The notes beneath the pieces were generated by a model. That model did not search any database, was not told the DNA's origin, and saw only the letters and a list, made by a program, of their open reading frames with translations. 64,000 nt of DNA, taken from contig NC_088103.1 in NCBI RefSeq assembly GCF_036370855.1, forward strand, positions 14,075,404-14,139,403, in the 5' to 3' direction. The stretch is from Dromaius novaehollandiae (taxonomy: Eukaryota > Chordata > Aves > Casuariiformes > Dromaiidae). The number at the start of each line of letters is the position of its first letter. The stretch's first letter is position 1. Shown one piece after another: positions 53,111 to 64,000 of the stretch. Position numbers and translations under genes: made by a program.

Positions 53111-56100
53111 TTCTCTCCTCTCTCTCTCTCCCTGTCTTCCTCTCTCTCTCCCTCTTTCTGTCTGTCTCTCCCTCTTTCTCTCTATTTCTGTCCCTATCTC
53201 TCTCTCTCTGTCCCTTTCTCTGTCCCTGTCTTCCTCTCTGTCTCTTTCTGTCGCTGTCCCTCTCTGTCTCTCTCTCTCTCTGTCCCTGTCCTTCCTCTCT
53301 GTCTGCCTCTGTCTCTCTATCCCTGTCTTCCTCTCTCTCCATCTCTCTATCTGTTTTTGTCTGTCTTCCTCTGTCTCTCTCTGTCCCTGTCTTGCTCTCT
53401 CTCCGTCTCTCTCTGTCTCTCTTGCTTTCACCCTCTCTTTCTCTCTCCCTTTCTCTTTCCCTCTCTCTCTGTCCCTCTCTGTCTCTTTCTCTCTCTCTCT
53501 GTCCCTGTCCTTCCTCTCTGTCTGCCTCTGTCTCTCTCTGTCCCTGTCCTTCCTCTCTGTCTGCCTCTGTCTCTCTCTGTCCCTCTCTTCCTCTCTCTGT
53601 CCATCTCTCTGTCTTTGTCTCTGTCCTTGTCTTCCTCTCTCTCTCCGTCTCTCTCTTTCCTTCTATCTCTTTTCTCTCTCTTGCTCTGTCTCTTTCCCTC
53701 TGTCTCTTTATTTGTCTCTCTCTCTCTCTGTCCCTGTCCTTCCTGTCTGTCTGCCTCTGTCTGTCTCTCTCTCTGTCCCTGTCTTCCTCTCTCTCTCTGT
53801 CTCTCTCTTTCCGTCTCTCTCTCCCTCTCTCTTTCCATCTCTCTCTCTCTTCCTCTCCGTCTCTCTGTCCCTGTCTTCCTCTCTCTCCCTCCATCTCTCT
53901 CTCTTTCTCTTTCCGTCTCTTTCCCCCCTCTGTATCTTTATTTGTCTCTCTCTGTCCGTCCCTGTGCTTCCTGTCTGTCTGCTGCTCTCTGTCGCTGTCT
54001 TCCTGTCTCTCTCCATCTGTCTTCCTGTCTCTCTCCATCTGTCTTCCTCTCTCTCTCCATCTCTGTCTTCCTCTCTCTCTCCATCTCTGTCTTCCTCTCT
54101 GTCTTCCTCTGTCTTCCTCTCTCCGTCTCCCTCTCTCTCCCCCCTTTCTCCCTCTCTCTCTTCCCATCTCTTTCCCTCTCTCTTTCCATCTCTTTCCCTC
54201 TGTCTCTCTCTCCATCTCTGTGTCTCTCTAGGTCTTCCTGTCTCTGTCCCTGTCTTTCTCTCTCTCTCTGTCTCTCTCTCTCCATCCTCCTCTCTCTCTT
54301 TCCGTCTCTCTCTCTCTCTCTGTCTCTTTCCCTCTCTCTCTCTTTATTTGTCTCTCTCTCTGTCCCTGTCCTTCCTCTCTCTCTCTGTCTCTTTGTCCCT
54401 GTCTTCCTCTGTCTCTCTCTCTCTCTTCCTGTCTCTGTCCCTGTCTTCCTGTCTCTGTCCCTGTCTTCCTGTCTCTCTCTCTCTGTCACTGTCTCTGCCT
54501 CTCTCTGTCCCTGTCTTCCCCCTCTCTCCGTCTCTCTCTGTCCCTATCTTCCTCTCTGTCTCTCCCTCTGTCTCTGTCCCTCTTTCTCTCTCTCTCTTTC
54601 TGTCCGTCTGTTTCTCTCTGTCCTTCTCTTTGTCTCTTTCTCTCTCTGTGCCTGTCTTCCTCTCTCTCTCTCTTTCTGTCCCCATCCCTCTCTCTCTGTC
54701 CCTCTCTCTCTCCCTCTCTGTCTCTTTGTCTCTCTCTCTCTGTCCCTGTCCTTCCTCTGTCTGCCTCTGTCTTTCTCTCTCTATCCCTGTCTTCCTCTCT
54801 CTCTCTCTCCATCTGTTTGTCTTTCCTCTCTGTCTCTCTCTGTCCCTGTCTTCCTCTCTCTCCATCTCTCTCCCTCTCTGTCCATCTCTTTGCTCTCTTT
54901 TGCCCTCTCTCTTTCCCTCTGTCTCTCTCTGTCCCTCTGTCTCTTTATTTCTCTCTCTCTGTCCCTGTCCTTCCTCTGTCTCTCTCTCTCTGTCCCTCTC
55001 TTCCTGTCTCTCTCCATCTGTCTTCCTCTGTCCCTGTCCTCCTCTCTCTCCCCATCTCTCTCTTTCTTTTTATCTTTTCTCTCCCTTGCTCTCTCTCTTG
55101 CTCTCTCCCTCTCTCTCTCCCTCTATTTGTGTCTCTCTCTATCCTTGTCCTTCCTGTGTCTGCCTGCCTGTCTGTCTCTCTCTGTCCCTGTCTTCCTCTC
55201 TGTCTCTCTCCATGTCTCTCTCTGTCTCTGAATTCCTCTCTCTCTCCGTCCCTGTCTTCCTCTCTCTCTCCGTCTCTCTCTCTCCATCTTTCTCCCTCTC
55301 TTTCCATCTCTCTCTGTCTCTCTGTCCCCGTCTTCCTGTTTCTCTCTGTCCCTGCCTTCCTCTCTCTCTCTCCATCTCTTCCTCTCTCTCTCTTCCTCTC
55401 TGTCTCTTTCTCTTTCTCTCTCTCTTTGTCTCTGTCTGTCCCTGTGCTTCTCTGTCTGCCTGTCTGTCTTTCTGTTGCTGTCTTCCTCTGTCTCTCTCCA
55501 TCTGTCATCTGTCTTCCTCTCTCTCCCTCTCTTTCTCCCTCTCTCCTTCTCTCTCTCCCCCTCTCTCCCTCTTTCTCTCCCCTCCCCTCCCTCTCTCCCT
55601 CTGCCTCTTTCTCCCTCTCTCTTTCTCCCTATCTCTCTCCCTCTCTCTCTCTCCATCCTCCCTCTCTGTCTCTATCTCCGTCTCTCTCTCTGTCTTCCTG
55701 TCTCTCTGTCCGTCTTTCTCTCTCTGTCTCTTTCTCCCTCTCTTTCTGTCTCTCTCTGTCTCTTTCCCTCTGTCTCTCTTTCCCTCTGTCTCTGTCTCTC
55801 TCTCTCTCTGTCTCTTTGTCTCTCTCTCTGTCCCTGTCCTTCCTGTCTTCGTCTGTCTGTCTTCCTCTCTGTCTCTCTCTGTCTCTCTCTTTCTCCTTCT
55901 TTCTCCCTCTCTCTCTTTCCCGCTCTCTCTCTTTCCATCTCTTTCCCTCTCTGTCTCTGTCTGTGTCTCTGTCTTCCTCTCTCTCTCTGCCCGTCTTCCT
56001 CTCTCTCTCTCTCCATCTCTCTGTCTTCCTCTCTTTCGCTCTCTGTCCCTGTCTTCCTCTCTCTCCCCATCTGTCTCCCTCTCTGTCTTCCTCTCTCTCT

Positions 56101-59080
56101 CTCTGTCCGTCTTCCTCTCTGTCTTCCTCTCTCTGTCTCTCTCTCTTTCCCCCTCTCTTTCCATCTCTTTCCCCCTCTCTCTATCTGTGTTCCTCTCTCT
56201 CTTTCTCTCTTTCTTCCTCTCTTTCTCTCTTGCTCTTTCTTCCTCTCTCTTTCTATCTCTCTCTCCCTCTGTCTCTCTCCATCTCTGTCATGTCTCTCTC
56301 TCTCCCTGACTCTCTCCCTGTCTCTCTCTCCCCCTCTCCCCCCTCTCTCCCTCTCTTTTTCTCTCCCCCTCTCTCCCCCTCTTTCTCCCTCTCTCTTTCC
56401 CTATCTCTGTCTCTCTCTCTGTCTTCCTGTCTCTGTCCCTTTCTCTCTCTCCGTCTCTTTCTCCCTCTCTCTCTTTCCATCTCTCTCTCTCTCTGTCTCT
56501 TTATTTGTCTCCCTCTCTGTCCCTGTCCTTCCTCTCTGTCTTTGTCTGTCTTCCTCTCTGTCTCTCTCTGTCCCTGTCTTTCTCTCTCTGTCTCTCTCTC
56601 TTTCTCCCTCTCTCTTTCCCGCTCTCTTTCCATCTCTTTCCTTCTCTCTCTGTCTGTCTCTATCTGTCTTCCTCTCTTTTGCTCTCTGTCCCTGTCTTCC
56701 TCTCTCTCCGTCTCTCTCTCCATCTCTTGCTCTCTTTCACCCTGTCTTTTCCTCTCTCTGTCTCCCTCTCTCTCTGTCCCTCTCTGTCTGTCTTTCTCTC
56801 TCTCTGTCCCTGTCCTTCTTCTCTGTCTGCCTGTCGCTCTCTGTCCCTCTCTTCCTCTCTGTCTCTCTCCATCTGTCTTCCTCTCTCTCTCTCTCCATCT
56901 CTCTCTCTCTGTCTCTCTCTTTTCTCTCCCTTGCTCTCTCTCTCTCCCTCTGTCTCCCTCTCTCTCTCTCTGTCTCTCTCTTTTCTCTCCCTTGCTCTGT
57001 CTCTCTCCGTCTCCCTCTCTGTCTCTTTACTTGTCTCTCTCTGATCTTGTCCTTCCTGCCTGTCTCTCTCTTTCTCTCTGTCCCTGTCTTCCTCTGTCTC
57101 TCTCCATCTGTCTCTCTCTCTATATTCCTCTCTCTCTGTCCCTCTCTTCCCCTCTCTGTCTCTCTCTCTCTCCGTCTCTCTCTCCCTCTCTTTCCATCTC
57201 TGTCTGTCTCTCTGTCTCTCTGTCTCCGTCTTCCTCTCTCTCTCCATCTTCCTCTCTCTCCATCTCTCTCTCTCCATCTCTCTCTCTCCATCTCTCTCTC
57301 TCTCCATCTCTCTCTCTCTCCATCTCTCTCTCTCTTTCTCTTTCTCTCTCTGTCCTGTCTGTCTGCCTCTCTCTGTATCTTTGTCTCTCTCTGTCCGTCC
57401 CTGTGCTACCTCTCTGTCTGCCTCTGTCGCTGTCTTCCTCTGTTTCTCTCCATCTCTCTCCATCCCTCTCTCTCCATCTCTCTCTCCCTCCCTCCCTCTT
57501 CTTCTCTCTCTTCCTCTATCTTTCCCTCTCTTTCCCTTTCTCTCTCTCTGTCTCTGTCTTCCTGTCTTTCTTTCTCCCTCTCTCTCTTTTCCTCTCTCTC
57601 TGTCTCTTTCTGTCTCTTTATGTCTCTCTCTGTCCCTGTCCTTCCTCTCTCTCTGTCTTCCTCTCTCTGTCTGTCTTCCTCTGTCTCTCTTTCTCCCTCT
57701 TGCTCCCTCACTCTTTCCATCTCTTTGCCTCTGTCTGTCTCTGTCTTCCTCTCTCTTTCTCCCTCTCTTGCTCTCTCTTCCTCCCTCTCTCTTTCCCTCT
57801 GTCTCTGTCTTTCTCTCTGTCTCCCTCTCTCTCTTTATTTCTCTCTCTCTGTCCCTGTCCTTCCTGTCTGTCTGCCTGTCTCTGTCTTTCTCTCTCTGTC
57901 CCTGTCTTCCTCTCTGTCTCTCTCCATCTCTCTCTGTCTTCCTCTCTTTCGCTCTCTGTCCCTGTCTTCCTCTCTCTCCCCGTCTCTCTGTCTCTCCCTC
58001 TCTCTGTCTCCCTCTCTCTGTCCCTGTCCTTCCTCTCTGTCTGTCTCTGTCTCTGTCTCTCTGTCTTTCTCTCTGTCTGTCTCTCTGTCTTTCTCTGTCT
58101 CTCCGTGTATCTGTCTCTCTGTCCCTGTCTTTGTCTGTCTCTCTGTCTTTCTCACTGTCCATCTTCCTCTTTGTCTCCCTCCATCTCTCTCTCTCTCTCT
58201 GTCTCTCTCTTGCTCTCTCTCTCTCTCTTGCTGTCCCTGTCTTCCTCTGTCTCTGTCTGTCTCCCTCTTTCTCTCTCTTTCTATCTCTTTGTCTCTGTCT
58301 GTGTCTCTCTGTCCCTGTCTGTCTGTCCGTCTTCCTCTCTGTCTGTCTCTGTCCCTGTCTCTCCCTCTGTCTCTCTCTCTCCCTCTGTCTCTCTCTTTGT
58401 CTCTTTCTGTCCGTCTGTCTCTCTCTGTCCCCCTCTCTCTCCCTGTCCTTCCTCTCTGCCTCTCTCTGTCTCTTCTCTCTCTGTCCCTGTCTTCCTCTGT
58501 CTCTCTCTGTCTTTCTCTCTTTCTGTCTTTTTCTGTCTCTGTCCCTGTTTTCCTCTCTCTCTCTCTGTGTCCCTGTCTCTCTGTCTCTTCCTCTCTCTCT
58601 CTCTGTCCCTGTCTTCCTGTCTGTCTGTCTCTCTGTCTGTCTCTGTCTCTCTGTCTGTCTCTGTCTCTCTCTCTGTCCCTGTCTCCCTATCTCTCTCTCT
58701 GTCTCTGTCTCTCCCTGTCTGTCTTCCTCTCTGTCTCTCCCTCTTTGTCTGTCTCTCTCTGTCTCTCTGTCCCTTTCTTCCTCTCTGTCTGTCTCTCCCT
58801 GTCCTTCTCTGTCTCTCTCTCTCTCTTCCTCTGTCTCTTTCTGTCTCTCTTCCTGTCTCTCTGTCCCTGTCTGTCTCTGTCTTTCCCTGTCTCCATCTCT
58901 CACCGTCCCTGTCTTCCTCTCTATCTCTGTCTCTTTGTCTCTGTCCCTCTCCCCCTCTGTCCCTCTCTCTGTCCCTGTCTTCCTATGTCCCTCTCTCTCT
59001 CTGTCTCCTTGTTTTTCTCTGTCTCCCTTTCTCTCTTCATCTGTCTCTTCCTCTCCCTCTCTCTCCCCCTCTCTCCCTCC
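53111..59080. repeat. 6-kb homopyrimidine (CT-rich) hierarchical tandem array
   Basis: Almost pure T and C on the + strand, with sparse G (nearly all in TGT/TGC/CCG contexts) and rare A (CCATC, TTTATT, CTATC). The base motif is CTCTCTCTGTCCCTGTCTTCC, reiterated with variation. Superimposed longer units recur: TTTATTTGTCTCTCTC followed by CTGTCCCTGTCCTTCC appears near 53,705, 54,343, 56,497 and 57,830, with shorter or altered forms in between. Anchors of the CTGTCCTTCC type are mostly about 180-240 bp or about 400 bp apart. There is a 39-bp perfect neighbour duplication near 53,500-53,577. Lack of A means stop codons are nearly absent in all frames on either strand. Confidence 0.97.
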
Positions 59081-59705
59081 AACAACCCTGCCATGTGGGA
59101 AAGAGGTTACTGCAAAGTACCTGGTCTTGTTATAGTGCAAGTAGCAGTTAACACAAGCAAAATTACTGTATACATATTCAATATGAGATTTCTAATCTCA
59201 TCAGCAGAATATTTTAATATGATGCTAAGATAAAGTTCTAAATTTTGGGGGGCTGTTCATATGCTACATAGTTATTGTCTCAAAGTGTATTTTGCAAGAC
59301 ACTTTTTCTTTTTTAAAAAAAACAAAACAAACAATTGATATATTATGCCTGAAGCAAATACTAGGGAGAAAAAAAATAAATCAACTTGAATAACCACCTT
59401 TTCTGCAACCTGAAAACCTGGGCTTGCAGTTTTATTTCTGTGGCAGGCTACTGACATCCAGTGGCCAATTAGGCTAATTATAGGTCACTCCTCCCCCGGG
59501 ATCTGAGATGCTTTATCTATCTTTTTTTATAAGGCCACATTAAAAGCACCATGTTTAGGGTTGCTGCTGTAGCACAGTGATCGTTCCTTATTTGCTTATG
59601 CTACTAGAGCTACTCTATTAGCATCTTCAAGCTTGTTTACTAGTTATGACACCACATAGGCCATATGCCAAGGAATTTTTCCTAAAGGGAAGCATGTGAT
59701 TTGGC

Positions 59706-59732
<27 letters not shown>
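59706..59732. repeat. T-homopolymer run
   Basis: About 27 T. It reads as an A-run in PHYHIPL sense. It may be a simple repeat or a retroposon tail; no body was recognised. Confidence 0.88.
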
Positions 59733-59736
<4 letters not shown>

Positions 59737-60858
59737 ACATAATCATTCACAAGATTGCATTGTGGAAAGGCTAGCACTTGTGACCATATTAGTGCAATTC
59801 TGATCAGAAAAGCCTACTATTAAACAGTTACAAGTATTCTAGCTTGGTACTGACCTGGTAAAAATGCAGCTTTTTGTCTCTTTCTTTAACACATTAACAG
59901 AAGGAAAAACAAACTTACTTAGCTTATACTTGTAGCAAACTATGAAAGAACATAAAGGAGACAGGGGAGAAGATAAAGAGCAATCACTCTATCTATCTGT
60001 CACATTTGCCAGAACAATGCCCCAAAACCCCACACCTATAAATGCACCTCAGTGGCAATTTTCAAAGCTCTATGAATACAAATGCAGGTGTGCTATGATT
60101 ACATAGCTAAAAACAGAGAGTCAGAAACACTAGTTATTTTTCCTCCTGTGGTATGCAGTCCAAGACAGCACTAGAGATTTATTAGGTCCTCAACAACTTC
60201 AACTCATCAGCTACCGTCATTGAGCTTTGCAGCTCTGTCACTATGTGCAGCAATGTAATTCTTAAACAAAGCAGCCAAGAAGCAAACCTCACGTTCTGAG
60301 GCATAGAGAACACTCTTGGAAGCCAATGAACAGATACGCAGAATGGCAAATCTGGAACATTTCTAAGTGTGGTGGCCTCTGCTGTTCAGAATTGAACCCA
60401 TCAAGTATTTCTTTTCCTTGAGCAGTTTTACAACACTTCTAGCTCACTACAGGTACTAGTGTCACACCCACATAAAACTGGAATTATATTGTACAGCAGC
60501 AGGCCCAGCTCTTGCAATAAATATCGAAGGAGCATGGTTTAAAGTCCTGAAAGAACATAGGCAGTGGTGCCACCCTTCTGATAAACAGTGTTTAAATGGA
60601 TGTTACCATGCTGCTTACCTCTGATCCATGTTCTCCTAAGGGTGTAAGGTTGCTGCTGTGTGGTGGCTGCTCCTGCTCAGTCAGCGTGTGAGCTTTGACA
60701 CCTTCTATTGAAAAGCTGTCCTTTCAGTTGGAGTGGTGCTTCTGGTTGTGTGCACAAAGCACACTGGGTCTTCAGCAGGCATAGGGAAACTACTCTCCAG
60801 CTAACCCATTTATTCATTCCAACTGAAGTACAGTGTTACAAGATTATCAAAACATTCA

Positions 60859-60888
60859 CCACCACCATCACCACCACCACACACACTC
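60859..60888. repeat. (CAC)n/(CA)n short repeat
   Basis: Imperfect CACCAC units grading into CACACAC. Confidence 0.8.
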
Positions 60889-61160
60889 TATTTGTAACAC
60901 TTTAATCAGGCTGGAGACCCTGTGAGTACTTCAGTTTCAACTCCAAAACACAGATTTTTATTTGCTAATCAAAACCTTGCATTATACAAGTTGGAAGAAA
61001 TGAGTCACCTTTTATTTTTCATTTTTCTCTTCTTCTGAACTGGAGACCTAGCACACTGCCATTCTGCTCCAGCTTTAGCACAGCTACCTCTATTTACTTA
61101 GATTTATTTTCGTTACTCCCTTAAATTGCGCAAACAATTTTACATATGTTTACTTTCTTA

Positions 61161-62424
<1,264 letters not shown>

Positions 62425-64000
62425 CTAATGGGAACAACAACAAAACAAACAAAAGACAAGTTATCAGTGCAGCCAAACCACTCCACCACCACCACCCCTC
62501 CTTTGTACTTCTTTGTAACATGAGTCCCTGGCCCCTGGCTCTTCTGTGTAAAGCTTAGTTAATTCTCCCAGTTCACTGGTGCAGCACTTAACAGGGTGAC
62601 TGAGGACAGTGGTCAAAGGTCTGCTCTAAGAACTGTGGTGATAACTTGCACATATGAATTTATTATTGGTTCCAAGTGACTATAGACTGATACTGTTATA
62701 CATAGCCTAAATACAGAATTTAGACTAGGGCTGAATTTGTGCTTGTGTGTGCAAACAGAGAAGGACTTGTTACTGAGCCCAAGGACATCTTAATTTAATG
62801 TAAGAGCTTGCTGTGTTCTCATTACCAAGCTTTTATTTCAGTGTAACCAAAGAAAATTCCTCCTGCCTTCCATCAGGCCACATACATATATTGCTGTTGA
62901 TATCTTTCAAACCAAACTGCAATAAAAAAATTTAAATATGTTGCAGACTAATTTTGTGCATTTTACATGTTTCATAGTACTGTTTACATGGAAGGGTGTT
63001 TATGAATATTTATCAGTAGCCACAGAATCTTAAGATGGCTGCCATGTGAAAAGTAGACAGTTAGTTTAGAAATATCCATAACCACCCACATAAAATACTA
63101 GCACAGTCCCCTCAAGAAAAAAAAAAACAGAAAACAAATCAAGAGAGACCTCTTCTGTTTCTTCATGAGGTGTAAGCAAGACCTGAAACGTATTTTTTTT
63201 GTTTTCAGTTATGGAAAAAGTACCTTCCTCTTATTGTTTGATGTCAGAAACAAAACTATCTTCACTTTCTATATCAATAAAGTGTAAAACCAGCAGCTTG
63301 TGATACCACAAGAACTGAAATGCGATTGATAATCAAGGATAAGATTTTGTTGTCATTTTGATTCCTTTTTTTGCTAATTCTCATTTAAATCAAATATTAA
63401 CAAACATCTGAGAGAAGACTTTTTGTGTAATAGATTCAATTGTGCATTCTAAAACAAAGGATTTTTTTCAACCAAATAAAATGTATATATAAAAGATATA
63501 GAAAAAAATTACAAGAAAAAGAAAAAACATAAAATGACATTTAAAGCCACCTCCCAAGAACTCTATTGCAAAGGCGTCCCTCTGGACTGAATTTTGCAAT
63601 GCGAATGCAATCAGCAGCTGCTGCAGTTCCAGTCATTAGTCTTCCTGTCATCTTTGCTTTGGATATGGTAAAAATGGTCTCCACCTGGGTCAGGTCTCTG
63701 TGCCCATATAACAGTGCTGGGTTTTATCCCACCCCCATTAATTTTGTCAGTTTTCACACAACACTGAGAGGCTCCTTGTCCCCATGCCTCAAAGCCTTAC
63801 CTTCCAACTGTCACACTATAGTGCATCAGAAAACTCTTCTAACTGTGCCAGAAATGGCCAGGCTACCTACAGCCACAATATTAAACAGAGGGTTTTACCT
63901 CTTGCCTGGTTGTGGCGAGATATTATGCATTTCAGAACTCTAATTTGTTGTTCTTTTTCTAAGAAAACACTTTTTTTTCAAGGTCAATATACTGTCCTCA
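62425..64000 (-). other. PHYHIPL intron, part
   Basis: AT-rich sequence. I looked on the - strand for the preceding exon (first half of FN3, SNITCDSFKISW) and did not find it. An open + strand frame at 63,566-63,943 has no recognisable homology. Confidence 0.65.

Noticed and set aside
53111..59080. Array considered as a CRISPR-like repeat/spacer structure
   Set aside because: Units are degenerate and of variable spacing with no unique spacers, and the context is a vertebrate intron.
56660..59140. 826-codon - strand frame rich in Arg/Glu/Asp
   Set aside because: Complement of the same array. RERERD-type repeats follow from GA repeats, and this lies within a PHYHIPL intron.
54817..59151. 1,444-codon + strand frame, and the 716-, 1,073- and 1,252-codon + frames overlapping it
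   Set aside because: They overlap in all three frames across a TC-only array that cannot easily contain stop codons. They have no domain, no codon-level constraint and start inside repeat sequence.
63566..63943. 125-codon + strand frame near the right edge
   Set aside because: Intronic to PHYHIPL on the other strand; no recognisable domain. Chance or an unidentified old repeat.

Overview
This is eukaryotic nuclear DNA from a vertebrate, most likely a sauropsid and probably a bird. The evidence is: small exons with GT-AG splice sites separated by long AT-rich introns; two degraded CR1-type LINE fragments; no mammalian-type SINEs; and moderate intron sizes. No bacterial, viral or plasmid genes are visible. 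The sauropsid/bird call is an inference, and the species cannot be named.

The window holds two genes arranged tail to tail. On the + strand, 13 coding exons of FAM13C run from 1,140 to the stop codon at 49,032-49,034. They encode the C-terminal 595 residues in one continuous frame across all junctions. The 5' exon(s) lie left of the window. On the - strand, the last three coding exons of PHYHIPL lie at 62,250-62,424, 61,162-61,279 and 51,364-51,898. They encode the C-terminal 275 residues, and the N-terminal exons lie right of the window. The two stop codons are only 2.3 kb apart. As I remember it, the human orthologues on chromosome 10q21 are also adjacent and convergent.

Region by region: 1-49,034 is FAM13C exons and introns, with scattered simple repeats, several GC-rich intronic patches and CR1 remnants at about 23.29-23.64 kb and 39.98-40.23 kb. 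49,035-about 50,850 is the FAM13C 3' UTR. About 50,850-51,363 is the intergenic gap or PHYHIPL 3' UTR. 51,364-62,424 is PHYHIPL.

The standout feature is in the last PHYHIPL intron: an almost uninterrupted homopyrimidine tract of about 6 kb (53,111-59,080). It is a hierarchical array of CT-rich repeats with a degenerate unit of about 200 bp. It creates very long stop-free frames (up to 1,444 codons) on both strands; I regard these as compositional artefacts, not genes. The same intron carries a (CA)n/(TG)n tract of about 100 bp just upstream of the final PHYHIPL acceptor.

Both proteins are poorly characterised. FAM13C is the family member without a RhoGAP domain and has basic coiled-coil C-terminal segments. 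PHYHIPL has a fibronectin type III domain and resembles PHYHIP, a partner of phytanoyl-CoA hydroxylase. Nothing in the sequence shows that they act together; they are linked by convergent position.
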